Part shown: positions 27,591 to 37,696 of the stretch, one piece after another
Layout of the letters: every line of letters starts with the position of its first letter
Numbering within the stretch: the stretch's first letter is position 1
Assembly (NCBI GenBank): GCA_016861185.1
Contig: BOKW01000002.1
Coordinates: forward strand, 558,001 to 622,000
DNA from: Betaproteobacteria bacterium
GTDB taxonomy: Bacteria > Pseudomonadota > Gammaproteobacteria > Burkholderiales > Burkholderiaceae_F
Reading direction: 5' to 3'
Length of the DNA stretch: 64,000 bases
The notes under the pieces: generated by a model
The model's database searches: none
What the model was told of the DNA's origin: nothing
The model's input: only the letters and a program-made list of their open reading frames with translations
Program-made: the position numbers and the translations under genes

Positions 27591-28874
27591 CTACGAGGAT
27601 TCGCGCGCGCGAATCGCACCGGCTACGGTGAAGAAACTTCCGAACACGAGAATCCTATCATCGACGCTCGCCGCGCCGAGCGCGCCGCGATACGCTTCTT
27701 CGATCGAAGCGTAGGTCTGGAGCGCTGCCTCGGCTTTGCGCGCGCGCGCCGCTGCGCGCACGCGGTCGGCAAGCACCTGCGCGTCGCAGCCGCGTTCGCC
27801 CTGGGTCGGGGCGAGGTGCCAGCGATCGATGCGATCGAACACCTTTGCGATCACGCCGTCGATGTCCTTGTCGCGCAGCACGCCGAACACCGCGTGCGTC
27901 TGCGGATAGAAGCCCATCGCGTCGAGGTTGCTTGCCGTGACGGCCGCCGCGTGCGGGTTGTGCGCGACGTCGAGGACCACGGCGGGCCGCCCCGGCAGCA
28001 CCTGAAAGCGGCCGGCGATTTCGACCGTCAGCAGGCCCTGCCGCACCGCCTGCTGGCTGACCGGCAGTCGCTGTGCCAGCGCCTCGAGCGCCGCCAGCGC
28101 GCCCGAGGCGTTGAGCAACTGGTTGGCCCCGCGCAGCGCCGGATAAGGCAGGCCGCTGCGGCGCTGCGTGCGACCGCCGTAGGCCCATTGCTGCCGGTCG
28201 CCCGCGTAGTTGAAATCGCGGCCGAACAGCCAGAGGTCCGCGCCGAGCTTCGTCGCCACGTCGATCAGGGACGCCGGCGGCTCGGGATCGCCGCAGATCG
28301 CCGGCTGCCCGCTGCGGTAGATGTGCGCCTTCTCGAAGCCGATGTGCTCGCGCGTCGGACCCAAGTAGTCGACGTGGTCGAGCGCGATCGAGGTCACGAT
28401 CGCGCAGTCGCCGTCGACGATGTTGACCGCGTCGAGCCGCCCGCCGAGACCCACTTCGAGCACCAGCGCATCGAGCCGCGCCCGCGCGAAGAGCCGCAGT
28501 GCCGCGAGCGTCGTGAACTCGAAGTAGGTCAGCGAGGTGTCGTCGCGTGCGGCCTCGACGGCTTCGAACTGCTCGATCAGCGCCGCGTCATCCGCCTCGA
28601 CGCCGCCGATCCTCGCGCGTTCGTTGAAGCGCAGCAGATGCGGCGACGTATACAGTCCGACGCGATAGCCCGCTGCGCGCAGGATGCTGTCGAGCATCGC
28701 GCAGGTCGAGCCCTTGCCGTTGGTGCCGCCGACGACGAAGACCGGGCAGTCGAACCGCAGGTCGAGCCGGTCGGCGACCGTTCGCACGCGATCGAGCGTC
28801 AGATCGATCGGCCGGTGATGCAGCCGCTCGATGCGCGTGAGCCACGCCTCCAGCGCGGCCGGGAAAACGTCCAT
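27591..28874 (-). CDS. folC: Bifunctional dihydrofolate synthase/folylpolyglutamate synthase
   Basis: Adds glutamate to dihydropteroate and then to folates. The 427-residue Mur-ligase-type protein has the ATP loop VFVVGGTNGKGSTCAML near residue 46, the folate/ATP loop YTSPHLLRFNERARI near 75, and central-domain blocks LEVGLGGRLDAVN and VLDVAHNPHAA. It lies between accD (57 bases upstream) and the SPOR gene, the common accD–folC–dedD order. Confidence 0.95.
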   Translation of the reverse strand: MDVFPAALEAWLTRIERLHHRPIDLTLDRVRTVADRLDLRFDCPVFVVGGTNGKGSTCAMLDSILRAAGYRVGLYTSPHLLRFNERARIGGVEADDAALIEQFEAVEAARDDTSLTYFEFTTLAALRLFARARLDALVLEVGLGGRLDAVNIVDGDCAIVTSIALDHVDYLGPTREHIGFEKAHIYRSGQPAICGDPEPPASLIDVATKLGADLWLFGRDFNYAGDRQQWAYGGRTQRRSGLPYPALRGANQLLNASGALAALEALAQRLPVSQQAVRQGLLTVEIAGRFQVLPGRPAVVLDVAHNPHAAAVTASNLDAMGFYPQTHAVFGVLRDKDIDGVIAKVFDRIDRWHLAPTQGERGCDAQVLADRVRAAARARKAEAALQTYASIEEAYRGALGAASVDDRILVFGSFFTVAGAIRARESS

Positions 28875-28931
28875 CCGCAGAAGATCGAAGATCAGGTTGT
28901 CGGCCGCGCAGCGGCCGGCGTTCGTCCGTCG

Positions 28932-29798
28932 CTATGCAATCGCGTCGGCGGGCTGCCTGAGAAGCAGCGCGAGCAGCGTGGCGAGCCGGTCGCGCAGCTC
29001 GCGCCGGTCGACGATCATGTCGATCGCACCCTTCTGCAGCAGGAACTCGGCGCGCTGAAAACCTTCGGGCAGCTTCTCGCGCACCGTCTGTTCGATCACG
29101 CGCGGGCCGGCGAATCCGATCAGAGCCTTCGGCTCGGCGATCACGATGTCGCCCATGAACGCGAAACTTGCGGAAACGCCGCCCATCGTCGGATCGGCCA
29201 GCACCGAGACAAAGGGCAGCTTCGCTTCGCCGAGCTTCGCGATCATCGCGGTGGTCTTGGCCATCTGCATCAGCGACAGCAGGCCTTCCTGCATGCGCGC
29301 GCCGCCCGTGGCGGTGATGCAGACGAACGGCACCTTCTGCTCGATCGCGGTCTGCACGCCGCGCACGAAGCGCTCGCCGACCACCGAACCCATCGAGCCC
29401 CCCATGAACTCGAACTCGAAGCAGGCGACGACGACCGGCAGCGCGCGGATCGATCCGCCCATCACGACGAGCGCGTCGGTTTCGCCCGTGTCCTGCATCG
29501 CTTCCTGCAGGCGCTCCGGGTACTTGCGGCTGTCCTTGAACTTCAGTGCGTCGACCGGCAGCACTTCGACGCCGATTTCATAGCGGCCCTCGGTGTCGAG
29601 CAGCGCGTCGAGCCGCTCGCGCGCGCGAATGCGCAGATGGTGGCTGCACTTGGGGCACACCTGCAGGCTGCGCTCCAGCTCGGCGCTGTAGAGCACGGCT
29701 TCGCAACTCGGACACTTGGTCCAGACGCCTTCGGGAACGCTCTTGCGCGTGCCGCCCTGCTTGATGCGCGGTGGCAGCAGCTTTTCGATCCAGCTCAT
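28932..29798 (-). CDS. accD: Acetyl-CoA carboxylase carboxyltransferase subunit beta
   Basis: Transfers the carboxyl group to acetyl-CoA together with AccA. The 288-residue protein has the zinc ribbon [20 protein letters not shown] (first 20 residues of the span) continuing PKC near residues 28–51, then the crotonase-like core with [12 protein letters not shown] and [20 protein letters not shown]. The trpA stop TAA overlaps the accD ribosome site (GGAGGTAA), so the two are coupled. Confidence 0.97.
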   Translation of the reverse strand: MSWIEKLLPPRIKQGGTRKSVPEGVWTKCPSCEAVLYSAELERSLQVCPKCSHHLRIRARERLDALLDTEGRYEIGVEVLPVDALKFKDSRKYPERLQEAMQDTGETDALVVMGGSIRALPVVVACFEFEFMGGSMGSVVGERFVRGVQTAIEQKVPFVCITATGGARMQEGLLSLMQMAKTTAMIAKLGEAKLPFVSVLADPTMGGVSASFAFMGDIVIAEPKALIGFAGPRVIEQTVREKLPEGFQRAEFLLQKGAIDMIVDRRELRDRLATLLALLLRQPADAIA

Positions 29799-29801
29799 TG
29801 T

Positions 29802-30686
29802 TTACCTCCGCGAAGCGCTAGTCACTCCCCTCGCCCGCGATGCGGGAGAGGGGTCGGGGGTGAGGGCCACGGCCTCGTCGACGCTCTTGACCTCATCGAT
29901 CGCACGACGCATCTCGCCGACCAGCGCGGCGACCGCGTCCACGGCCTTCTCGCGCGGCACGTTCTCGAGTTCCTGGATGATCCGGCTGCCGATCACGACC
30001 GCATCGGCGACCTGAGCGATCGCCTTCGCGCTCGCCGCGTCGCGGATCCCGAAGCCGACGCCGATCGGCACCGCGATCTTCGACTTGATCGCCGGGATCC
30101 TGGTTGCGACGCTCGCCACGTCGAGGTGGCCGGCGCCGGTCGTGCCTTTCAAGCTGACGTAGTAGACGTAGCCGGAAGCGACGCGCGCCACGCTGTCGAT
30201 GCGATCCTCGGTCGACGTCGGCGCGAGCAGGAAGATCGGGTCGATGCCGTGCGCACGCATGTCGGCGGCGAAGTCCTCGCACTCTTCGGGCGGATAGTCG
30301 ACGACCAGCACGCCGTCCACGCCGGCCGACTGTGCCGCCTGCGCGAACTCGCGCCGGCCGAAGCGCTCGATCGGGTTCGCGTAGCCCATCAACACGATCG
30401 GTGTCGCGTCGTCGCCGCGGCGGAATTCGGCGACCATTGCGAGCGTCTGCTTCAGCCCCACGCCCTGGCGGATCGCGCGCTCGGTCGCGCGCTGGATCAC
30501 CGGGCCGTCGGCCATCGGGTCGGAGAACGGCACGCCCAGCTCGATCACGTCGGCGCCCGCACGCGCGAGTGCCTGCATCAGCGGCACGGTAAGTTCCGGC
30601 GCCGGGTCGCCAGCGGCGATGTACGGGATCAGTCCCTTGCGGCCGGCGCGCTTCAGCGCCTCGAATCGTGCTTGGATGCGCGACAT
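29802..30686 (-). CDS. trpA: Tryptophan synthase alpha chain with a repeat-derived C-terminal extension
   Basis: Cleaves indole-3-glycerol phosphate and feeds indole to TrpB. Catalytic Glu and Asp are in [17 protein letters not shown] near 45–61 and the phosphate loop is VGFGIRDA near 212. The family ends near residue 270; here about 21 extra residues ([14 protein letters not shown] and after) are encoded by a GC-rich hairpin repeat, giving 294 residues. The ATG overlaps the trpB stop (ATGA). The extension is unlikely to affect the barrel, but that is inference. Confidence 0.96.
   Translation of the reverse strand: MSRIQARFEALKRAGRKGLIPYIAAGDPAPELTVPLMQALARAGADVIELGVPFSDPMADGPVIQRATERAIRQGVGLKQTLAMVAEFRRGDDATPIVLMGYANPIERFGRREFAQAAQSAGVDGVLVVDYPPEECEDFAADMRAHGIDPIFLLAPTSTEDRIDSVARVASGYVYYVSLKGTTGAGHLDVASVATRIPAIKSKIAVPIGVGFGIRDAASAKAIAQVADAVVIGSRIIQELENVPREKAVDAVAALVGEMRRAIDEVKSVDEAVALTPDPSPASRARGVTSASRR
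29823..29869. repeat. REP-like GC-rich hairpin element inside trpA 3' end
   Basis: A stretch that on the minus strand reads CCCTCACCCCCGACCCCTCT and then CCCGCATCGCGGGCGAGGGG. It folds as a hairpin of about 12 pairs with one mismatch (CCCCTCGCCCGC against GCGGGAGAGGGG) and resembles the dispersed intergenic elements with a CTCACCCC…CCCTCTCCCGC core known from many proteobacterial genomes. Only this copy is visible here. It is read in frame as the last codons of trpA. Confidence 0.6.
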
Positions 30687-31936
30687 CAGCGGCTCTTGCG
30701 CCACGCGAGCGTGGCCTCGCGGCATGACGCGCGGCAGAAGAACTCGAGTCCGCTCGCCTCGGCGACGATATGCAGATCCTTGTCGCCGCGGCCGGACAGG
30801 TTCACCAGCAGCACATGGTCTTTCGGCAGCGTCGGCGCGAGTTTCGCCGCGTAGGCGAGCGCGTGGCTCGACTCGAGCGCGGGGATGATGCCTTCGATTC
30901 GGCAGCAGTCGTGAAAGGCTCGCAGCGCTTCCGTGTCGGTCGCGCCGACGTACTGCGCGCGGCCTGTGTCCTTCAGCCACGCGTGCTCAGGACCTACACC
31001 GGGGTAGTCGAGCCCGGCCGAGATCGAATGCGTCTCGGTGATCTGCCCGTTTTCGTCCTGCAGCAGATACGTGCGGTTTCCGTGCAGCACGCCGGGCGTG
31101 CCGCGCTGCAGGCTTGCCGCATGCCGCATCGTGGTCAGCCCTTCGCCCGCGGCTTCCACACCGACAAGCTTCACGTTCTCGTACCGAATGTAGTCGTAAA
31201 AGATCCCCATCGCGTTGCTGCCGCCGCCGACGCACGCGATCACGTAATCGGGCTGGCGCCCCGCGATCTCCGGCATCTGCTGCAGGCATTCCTTGCCGAC
31301 GACCGAGTTGAAGTCGCGCACCATCATCGGGTACGGATGCGGGCCCGCGACCGTGCCGATGATGTAGAAGGTGTTCTCGACGTTCGTAACCCAGTCGCGC
31401 ATCGCCTCGTTCAGCGCGTCCTTCAGCGTGCGCGAACCGCTTTCGACCGGAACGACTTCGGCGCCGAGCAGCTTCATCCGGTAGACGTTCGCCGCCTGCC
31501 GGCCGACGTCCTCGGCGCCCATGTAGACGACGCACTGCATCCCGTAGCGCGCGGCGACCGTCGCGGTCGCCACGCCATGCTGGCCGGCGCCGGTTTCGGC
31601 GATTACGCGCGGCTTGCCCATCCGCTTGGCGAGCAATGCCTGACCGACCGTGTTGTTGACCTTGTGCGCGCCGGTGTGATTCAGATCCTCGCGCTTCAGA
31701 TAGATCTGTGCGCCACCGAGTTCTTCGCTCCAGCGCTTCGCGTGATAGATGGGGCTGGGCCGGCCGACGTAGTGCTTCAGCTCGCGCTCGAACTCGGAGA
31801 TGAACTCGGGATCCTCGCGATAGCGCCCGTACGCGTCGCGCAGTTCGGCGAGTGCATGCATCAGCGTCTCGGCGACGAAGATGCCGCCGTATGGGCCGAA
31901 GTGCCCGCGTGCGTCCGGAAGATCGTAAAGCTTCAT
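30686..31936 (-). CDS. trpB: Tryptophan synthase beta chain
   Basis: PLP enzyme joining indole and serine. The 416-residue protein starts [20 protein letters not shown]. The PLP lysine is in [14 protein letters not shown] near 91, catalytic Glu in [10 protein letters not shown], and the phosphate loop is [10 protein letters not shown] near 236. After the usual end [14 protein letters not shown] about 22 further residues follow, with two cysteines (FCRASC) and many Arg/Lys, longer than the roughly 397-residue norm. ATGA overlaps join it to trpF and trpA. Confidence 0.96.
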   Translation of the reverse strand: MKLYDLPDARGHFGPYGGIFVAETLMHALAELRDAYGRYREDPEFISEFERELKHYVGRPSPIYHAKRWSEELGGAQIYLKREDLNHTGAHKVNNTVGQALLAKRMGKPRVIAETGAGQHGVATATVAARYGMQCVVYMGAEDVGRQAANVYRMKLLGAEVVPVESGSRTLKDALNEAMRDWVTNVENTFYIIGTVAGPHPYPMMVRDFNSVVGKECLQQMPEIAGRQPDYVIACVGGGSNAMGIFYDYIRYENVKLVGVEAAGEGLTTMRHAASLQRGTPGVLHGNRTYLLQDENGQITETHSISAGLDYPGVGPEHAWLKDTGRAQYVGATDTEALRAFHDCCRIEGIIPALESSHALAYAAKLAPTLPKDHVLLVNLSGRGDKDLHIVAEASGLEFFCRASCREATLAWRKSR

Positions 31937-32577
31937 CACGGGTTCGTTCCTGCATCCGCCGCGCGCACGGCGGCGAAGAATCGCTTCAGCTTCTCTGCGC
32001 TCTTGACGCCGGGTCTTTCCTCGACGCCGCTCGCCACGTCGACTGCGTACGGCCGCACCGCCCTGATCGCGGCGCCGACGTTGTCGGCATTCAGCCCCCC
32101 GGCAAGCACGAGCGGCTTGTGCCTCGCTTCGGGCGGAGGCAGGCGCGACCAGTCGAAAGCCTTGCCGCCGCCGCCGTAACCTTCGGCCGGCGCATCCGCC
32201 AGCAGCGCCACAGCGCTGGCAAAAACGGCGGCGCAGTCTAACAAATCGACGCCCTTGCTCATCCGCACCGCGCGCAGGTACGGACGCTCGAAGCGCGCGC
32301 ACTCGGGCTCGGTTTCGTCGCCGTGGAACTGCAGGAACGCATTCGGCGCGACATCGAGCGCGGCGCGGATCTCGTCTTCGGCCGCGTTGACGAACAACAG
32401 CACCGGCGTAACGAACGCCGGGACTTCGCGCAGCAGCAACGCGAGCTGCTCCACTTCGACGCACCGCGGGCTGCCGCGATAGCGGACGAAGCCCACTGCG
32501 TCGGCACCGAGCGCAACGGCCGCGGCGACGTCGGCGGCGCGGGTCAGCCCGCAGATCTTGATTCGCGTACGAGTCAT
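31936..32577 (-). CDS. trpF: Phosphoribosylanthranilate isomerase
   Basis: Isomerises phosphoribosylanthranilate in tryptophan synthesis. The 213-residue TIM barrel starts [14 protein letters not shown], with the catalytic cysteine in [14 protein letters not shown] near 90, [15 protein letters not shown] near 165 and [17 protein letters not shown], holding the catalytic Asp. It overlaps truA upstream and trpB downstream by ATGA junctions, forming a truA–trpF–trpB–trpA chain. Confidence 0.96.
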   Translation of the reverse strand: MTRTRIKICGLTRAADVAAAVALGADAVGFVRYRGSPRCVEVEQLALLLREVPAFVTPVLLFVNAAEDEIRAALDVAPNAFLQFHGDETEPECARFERPYLRAVRMSKGVDLLDCAAVFASAVALLADAPAEGYGGGGKAFDWSRLPPPEARHKPLVLAGGLNADNVGAAIRAVRPYAVDVASGVEERPGVKSAEKLKRFFAAVRAADAGTNP

Positions 32578-33356
32578 CCGAGCAAGGGGATCGTGTCCAC
32601 CGGCGCAGGCAGCGCGAGCAGCGGATCGTACTGAACGTGCGTCAGATACAGCCCCTCGGCCGCGAAGGTCGGCGCGGCCGCGTCGCGGTCGCGCGCCCGC
32701 ACGACTTCGCGCACCCAGTCGGAAGGCTGCCGCCCCAGCCCGACATAGACGAGCGTGCCGACCAGATTGCGCACCATGTGATGCAGGAAAGCGTTGGCGA
32801 CGAAGCGCAGGCGGATCAGCCGCCCGAAGCGATCGACGCGAAGCTCGCGCAGCTCGCGCACCGGCGAAGCCGCCTGGCATTCGGCGGCGCGGAACGACGT
32901 GAAGTCGTGCGTGCCGATCAAATGAAGCGCAGCGGCGCGCATCGCCTCGTCGTCGAGCGGACGATAGACCCAGCCGACGCGCCTTTCGGCGAGCGGCGAA
33001 CGAACCGCATCGTTAAGCAGCCAATAGTCGTAGCGGCGCGCGCTCGCGCCGAAGCGCGCATGGAACTCGTCCGGCACGCGCACCGCCCAGCGCACCGCGG
33101 CCGCGCGCGGCAGCCAGCGGTTGACGCCGCGCACCCACGACGGCAGCGGTCGGTCGACCTCGGTGTCGAAATGAACCACCTGATAGGTCGCGTGCACGCC
33201 GGCATCGGTGCGGCCCGCGCAGATCGTTGCGATCGGCTGCGTGGCGAAGGCCTCGAGCGCGCGCTCGAGCGCATCCTGCACGCCGGTGCCGCCGGGTTGC
33301 GTCTGCCAGCCGGTGAACGCGCTGCCGTCGTATTCGAGCCCCAGCGCGAGTCGCAT
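32574..33356 (-). CDS. truA: tRNA pseudouridine(38-40) synthase TruA
   Basis: Makes pseudouridine in the anticodon stem-loop of tRNAs. The 260-residue protein starts [18 protein letters not shown]. The catalytic aspartate is in [18 protein letters not shown] near residue 52, and [17 protein letters not shown] near 205 is the second family signature. It is placed between fimV and trpF as in other Burkholderiales. A strong terminator for the upstream fimV transcript lies just before it, so it needs its own promoter or read-through. Confidence 0.95.
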   Translation of the reverse strand: MRLALGLEYDGSAFTGWQTQPGGTGVQDALERALEAFATQPIATICAGRTDAGVHATYQVVHFDTEVDRPLPSWVRGVNRWLPRAAAVRWAVRVPDEFHARFGASARRYDYWLLNDAVRSPLAERRVGWVYRPLDDEAMRAAALHLIGTHDFTSFRAAECQAASPVRELRELRVDRFGRLIRLRFVANAFLHHMVRNLVGTLVYVGLGRQPSDWVREVVRARDRDAAAPTFAAEGLYLTHVQYDPLLALPAPVDTIPLLG

Positions 33357-33366
33357 CACGACGACC

Positions 33367-33398
33367 AAAAACAAAGCCGGCACGCAAGGCGTGCCGGC
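33367..33398 (-). terminator. Intrinsic terminator after fimV
   Basis: A perfect ten-base-pair stem GCCGGCACGC with GCGTGCCGGC around a three-base loop (33376–33398), followed on the minus strand by TTTGTTTTT (complement of 33367–33375). This is a textbook rho-independent terminator about 20 bases after the fimV stop. Confidence 0.88.
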
Positions 33399-33416
33399 GG
33401 TTGCGGAGTCGGCCGC

Positions 33417-36383
33417 CTACGCGTCGACCTGCTTGAGCAGTTCGACCGCCGACTGGCGCTGCTCGCGCGTACCGTCGCGCATCACTTCCTCGAGCAGTTC
33501 GCGCGCGCCGTCCTTCACCCCGAGGTCGATGTAACCGCGCGCCAGATCGAGCTTGGTCGCCATCTGCGCGGCGAGCGGGCTGCCCGCCTGCGTTTCCGTA
33601 CGGCGGCCGCCGATCTCCACGTCGGAGCCGGTCAGATCGAAGTCAATCAGCGGCACCGTCGCCTGGTCCGTGTTCGACGTCAGGCGCGGCGCCTGTTCGT
33701 CGGGCAGCGCGCCGACCTCGCCGAGCAAGGTCGGACGTGACAGCGCTTCCTCGAGCGCCGACGTGGCGGTGCTTGCCGCCGGGGCGGCGAACTGCGAGAA
33801 CGCCGGCGCCGGCGCACGGCTGGGCAGATTCAGATCGACGTCGGGAATTGCCTGCCGTACGCCCGGCGTGGTCGGCTGTCCGCTCGGCACATTGGTCGGC
33901 GGGAAGCTGATATCGAGGTCGGGCGCCTTCGCCGTCGCCGGCACAGTCACGGGTGCAGCCTTCGGCGCAGCCGCCGGTGCGGGTGCCGGAATCTGAGGTG
34001 CCTTGGTCGCTCCCAGATCGAAGTCCAGCGAGCCGAAGTCGATCGCACCCGTCGTCGTCGCGCCGAACGGATCGATCGTTCCGGCGCGCGCGGCAGGCGC
34101 CGTCGGTGCGGCCGGTTCCTCGAGCGGAAGCGTGGCTTCGAACCTGGTGTCCGGCACGGACTGCGCCGCATGCGACGGCGTCATCGCCGTGTCGGCCGTC
34201 ATCCGCGAATCGAGCTGCATCGCGGTGTCGGCGGTCATCTTGGTGTCCGGGACGAAGCGCGAAGTGACGCTCGGGGCCACACCCTGCGACGCCGCACCGC
34301 CGAGATCGAGCGCCGGCTCGCGAGCGGCCGCACCGCCAAACGTGGCCGGCGGCGCGACCACGCCGCCGAGCGTGGCCGGACGAGGCCCCTTCGTGCTCGG
34401 GTTCAACCGCAGTTCGGTGGTCGGGCCGCGCATCGCGACGTCCGCCGCCCCCGCAAACATCGGGTTAGAAGGATCGAGCGAGCGGCCCAGCTTGACCGCA
34501 CGCTCCCACTCCTCGCCCACGCCGCCGGTGCGGTCGCGCAGTTCCTGCACGACAGCGTTGAACGAGGCCTTGTCGCCGCGCCGCGAGTAGATCTCGAGCA
34601 GCTTCACGCGCACGGCGTGCCGGTCCGGCTGCAGGCGCAACGCTTCCTTCAGGATGTCTTCGGCCTGTTCTTCGCGACCATAAGCGATGTAGACGTCGGC
34701 TTCCGCGACCGGATCGACTTCGTTCGAATCGAGTTGCGAGGCGGCCGGAATGAAGCTCGAGTTGAACGTGCTCGTCGCGCCGGTGTCGACGCTGCGGCCG
34801 CCGGTGGCGCCGAACAGCGAGTTGGCCCGCAGGCCCTCGCCGGTCGCCTTGAACTCATCGCCCCTCTCGACCTTGCGGCGACGGTAGACGTTCAACCCCA
34901 GCAGCGCGAGCAGCAGCGCGACGAGCCCGCCGAGCGCGACCAGCGTGGTCGTGTCGCGGAACAGCCCTTCGAGGAAGCTCGTCTCCTGCGCGGGCGGCGG
35001 GGGAGGTGCCTTCTTCGCTTCCGCCTTGGGCGCCTCGACCTTGGGCGCTTCCGCCTTCGGAGCTTCCGCCTTCGGCGCTTCGACCTTCGGTGCCTCCGCT
35101 TTCGGCGGCTCCGCGGCAGGCGCAGCGGGCGCAGGTGCGGCTGCCTGCGGCGCAGGCGTCGGTGCCGGCGCCGTCTCTGCAGCCTTGGTTTCGGCCTGTT
35201 TCTGGACCTGAGCACCGGCCTTGCTCTGCAGCTCGAGCGCTTTCTTCAGCGCTTCGTTGGCCTTCTTCAATTCGGCGGCGCGCTCTTCCTGCTCCTTCAG
35301 CGCACGCTGCCGGGCGATCTCTTCGTCCTTCGCCTTGGTCGCCGCCGCAGCCGCCGCGGACGGCGCGGGCTCGGCCTTCGCGATCTTCAGCTGATCGCCG
35401 GCCGGCGCCGGCACGGCCTTGTCCTCGACCTTCGTCGTGACGCGGCCTTGCGCGGCCGCGGCAGGCGCAGGCGCAGCCGCGACCGGCGCGGCGGCTGCCG
35501 CGGCCTGCGCGAGGCGGCTCTTGTACTGTGCGAAGTCGGCGCTGTGGGCCGCGACTTCCTGCCGCGCGTCGGCCGTCGAAATGGCCTCGGCCTCGGCGGC
35601 ATCCGGGATCGTCAGCGTGCGGCCGGCCAGCAAACGGTTCATGTTGTTCGCGACGAACGCGTTCGGATTGGCGCGGAACAGCGCGACCAGCATCTGATCG
35701 AGCGACACGTTGGCCGGCTTGTTCTGCCGCGCAATCTTGCCGAGCGTGTCGCCGAACTTCACCGTGTACGTCTCGGCCGGCGCAGCTGCGACCGCCGCGG
35801 GCGCGGGTGTCGGCACGACCGGCGCAGGCGGCGCAGGCGCAGGCGCTGGTTCGGGTGCAGCAGCCGCGGGGGCGGGGACAGGTGCAGGAGCCGGTGCCGG
35901 CAGCGGTGTCGGTGCTGCAGGTTGGGCCGTCGTGACGGGCGCCATCACGTCGGGGGTGGCGCGCAGCGCCGGCGGATCGAGCAGCACCGTGTATTCGCGC
36001 AGCACGCGACCCGTTGCCCACGTCAGCTCGAGCAGCAGATCGAGATACGGTTCGTTGATCGGATTCAGCGAGCTGATCCGCACGACAAAGTTGTTCTCGC
36101 CGCGGCGATCCAGATCGAAGCGCAACGCCGCCAGCGCCGGATTGAACTCGAGATTCGCTTGGCGGAATGCGCTCTGCGACGCGAGCCGCACCGCGAGTGA
36201 TCCGGCCTCCTCCCTCGCGACCGACGTCACCTCGACTTCCGCGCGCAGCGGTTGTCCGAGGGCCGATTGAATGGTCAATCGTCCGAGCCCGGCCGCGTAC
36301 GCGGCAGGTGTGGCAAACGCAAGGCTGATGGCCAAGGCAATCGCATACCGAGCCGGTGTTCGCTTGTGGTTATGGGATGGCAC
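33417..36383 (-). CDS. fimV: FimV-type peptidoglycan-binding polar/pilus assembly protein
   Basis: Large inner-membrane protein linked to type IV pilus assembly and cell polarity in related bacteria. With the GTG start at 36383 it has 988 residues: signal peptide (ARYAIALAISLAFATPAAYA), an N-terminal FimV domain (GLGRLTIQSALGQPLRAEVEV), a LysM domain near 203–255 (YTVKFGDTLGKIARQNKP), Ala/Pro-rich and coiled regions, a KAEAPKVEAP tandem near 425–450, a membrane segment near 475–497, then an acidic cytoplasmic half with TPR-like helices (DVYIAYGREEQAEDILKEAL). GAGGGGG upstream supports the GTG; an ATG at 36428 is the alternative. No pilus genes are in the window. Confidence 0.9.
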   Translation of the reverse strand: MPSHNHKRTPARYAIALAISLAFATPAAYAAGLGRLTIQSALGQPLRAEVEVTSVAREEAGSLAVRLASQSAFRQANLEFNPALAALRFDLDRRGENNFVVRISSLNPINEPYLDLLLELTWATGRVLREYTVLLDPPALRATPDVMAPVTTAQPAAPTPLPAPAPAPVPAPAAAAPEPAPAPAPPAPVVPTPAPAAVAAAPAETYTVKFGDTLGKIARQNKPANVSLDQMLVALFRANPNAFVANNMNRLLAGRTLTIPDAAEAEAISTADARQEVAAHSADFAQYKSRLAQAAAAAAPVAAAPAPAAAAQGRVTTKVEDKAVPAPAGDQLKIAKAEPAPSAAAAAATKAKDEEIARQRALKEQEERAAELKKANEALKKALELQSKAGAQVQKQAETKAAETAPAPTPAPQAAAPAPAAPAAEPPKAEAPKVEAPKAEAPKAEAPKVEAPKAEAKKAPPPPPAQETSFLEGLFRDTTTLVALGGLVALLLALLGLNVYRRRKVERGDEFKATGEGLRANSLFGATGGRSVDTGATSTFNSSFIPAASQLDSNEVDPVAEADVYIAYGREEQAEDILKEALRLQPDRHAVRVKLLEIYSRRGDKASFNAVVQELRDRTGGVGEEWERAVKLGRSLDPSNPMFAGAADVAMRGPTTELRLNPSTKGPRPATLGGVVAPPATFGGAAAREPALDLGGAASQGVAPSVTSRFVPDTKMTADTAMQLDSRMTADTAMTPSHAAQSVPDTRFEATLPLEEPAAPTAPAARAGTIDPFGATTTGAIDFGSLDFDLGATKAPQIPAPAPAAAPKAAPVTVPATAKAPDLDISFPPTNVPSGQPTTPGVRQAIPDVDLNLPSRAPAPAFSQFAAPAASTATSALEEALSRPTLLGEVGALPDEQAPRLTSNTDQATVPLIDFDLTGSDVEIGGRRTETQAGSPLAAQMATKLDLARGYIDLGVKDGARELLEEVMRDGTREQRQSAVELLKQVDA
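35030..35112 (-). repeat. In-frame short tandem repeat in fimV
   Basis: About five to six imperfect copies of a 15-base unit encoding variants of KAEAP/KVEAP. The DNA alternates units such as GCGCTTCGACCTTCG and GCGCTTCCGCCTTCG on the plus strand. The repeat number may vary between strains; the run lies in the flexible linker just before the membrane segment. Confidence 0.75.
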
Positions 36384-36430
36384 GGGCGCCCCCTCTAAGG
36401 CGGTGATTCTGAATTTCGAAAATAACATCA

Positions 36431-36470
36431 GTGACTTACGCGCGCAAGCTTAGAAAGAGCAGTAAGTCAC
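36431..36470. promoter_or_regulatory. Inverted repeat upstream of fimV
   Basis: Nine-base perfect inverted arms GTGACTTAC (36431–36439) and GTAAGTCAC (36462–36470), separated by 22 AT-richer bases. It lies about 50 bases upstream of the fimV start, between asd and fimV. A plausible fimV promoter (TTGCGC, 17 bases, TATTTT on the minus strand) overlaps one arm. It could be an operator or an RNA stem; no known regulator is recognised. Confidence 0.45.
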
Positions 36471-36526
36471 GCGAAACCGTGACAATTCGAGGCGCTGAAT
36501 CGGTCGCGCCCGTGACCAAGCGCGCG

Positions 36527-37654
36527 TCAGTCGAGCTTACCGAGCAGGATGCGCAGCATGCGGCGCAGCGGTTCGGCTGCGCCCCAAAGCAATTGGTCGC
36601 CGACGGTGAACGCGGACAGGTACTGCCCGCCCATCGCGAGCGTGCGCAGGCGCCCGATGGGGATGTCGATCGTGCCGCTGACCTTCGCCGGCGACAACTC
36701 GCGGATGCTGTCCTCGCGGTTGTTCGGCACCAGCTTGACCCAGCGGTTCGCGCCGGCGATCAGTTCTTCGATTTCGGGCAACGGCAGGTCCTTCTTCAGC
36801 TTGATCGTCAACGCCTGGCTGTGGCAACGCATCGCGCCGACGCGCACGCAGACGCCTTCGACGATCAGCGAACCGGGCTCGCCAATCGCCGGCTTGCCGA
36901 GGATCTTGTTCGCTTCGGCACCGCCTTTCCATTCCTCGCGGCTGACACCGTTGCCCAGATCCTTGTCGATCCATGCGATCAGGCTGCCGGCGAGCGGAAC
37001 GCCGAAGTTCTCCTTCGGCAGGGCGTCCGAACGCAACGCCTCCGACACCTTGCGATCGATCTCGAGGATCGCCGACTGCGGATCGGCCAGCAGATCCTTG
37101 ACCGCCGCGTGGGCGTGGCCCATCTGCGCGATCAGCTCGCGCATGTTCTGCGCACCCGCGCCCGAAGCGGCCTGATAGGTCATCGCGGTGACCCATTCGA
37201 CCAGGTCTGCCTTCAGCAGGCCGTCAATCGCGAGCAGCATCAGGCTGACCGTGCAGTTGCCGCCGACGTAGTTCTTGATGCCGTTCGCGAGCGCCCTCTT
37301 GATCACCGGCAGATTGACCGGGTCGAGGATGATCACCGCGTCGTCCTTCATCCGCAGCGCGGAGGCCGCGTCGATCCAGAAGCCGTTCCAGCCGGCCGCG
37401 CGCAGCTTGGGATGCACGTCGTTCGTGTAGTCGCCGCCCTGGCAGGTGAGGATCGCGTCGCACGCCTTCAGGGCCGCGATGTCGTTCGCGTCCTGCAGCT
37501 TCGGCGCCCCGCGCGCGACCTTCGGCGCCGCACCGCCGGCGTTCGACGTGCTGAAGAACACCGAATCGATGAGGTCGAAGTCCCGCTCCGCGCTCATGCG
37601 CTCCATCAGCATGGAACCCACCATGCCGCGCCAACCCACGATGCCGACTTTCAT
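36527..37654 (-). CDS. asd: Aspartate-semialdehyde dehydrogenase
   Basis: Reduces aspartyl phosphate to the semialdehyde for lysine, threonine and methionine. The 375-residue protein starts [20 protein letters not shown] (NADP loop) and has the catalytic cysteine in [12 protein letters not shown] near 135, with the catalytic His in [17 protein letters not shown] near 275. The long proteobacterial-type form is seen. An ATG at 37654 with GAGG upstream was preferred to a longer start at 37687. It lies between leuB and fimV. Confidence 0.96.
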   Translation of the reverse strand: MKVGIVGWRGMVGSMLMERMSAERDFDLIDSVFFSTSNAGGAAPKVARGAPKLQDANDIAALKACDAILTCQGGDYTNDVHPKLRAAGWNGFWIDAASALRMKDDAVIILDPVNLPVIKRALANGIKNYVGGNCTVSLMLLAIDGLLKADLVEWVTAMTYQAASGAGAQNMRELIAQMGHAHAAVKDLLADPQSAILEIDRKVSEALRSDALPKENFGVPLAGSLIAWIDKDLGNGVSREEWKGGAEANKILGKPAIGEPGSLIVEGVCVRVGAMRCHSQALTIKLKKDLPLPEIEELIAGANRWVKLVPNNREDSIRELSPAKVSGTIDIPIGRLRTLAMGGQYLSAFTVGDQLLWGAAEPLRRMLRILLGKLD

Positions 37655-37696
37655 AGGTGCCTCTTGCCGTGAACGGTCCATCGTCAACGCACTGGC

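Noticed and set aside
26907..30854. A 1315-codon open frame on the plus strand
   Set aside because: It is antisense to the SPOR gene, folC, accD and trpA, is Arg/Ala/His-rich and has no recognisable domain; such frames arise from high third-position GC.
35030..35112. Possible CRISPR-like repeat array
   Set aside because: The units are contiguous, 15 bases, in frame and coding within fimV; there are no spacers.
34170..36200. A long Arg/Gly-rich frame opposite fimV
   Set aside because: It mirrors the Ala/Pro repeats of fimV in the complementary frame and has no start signals.
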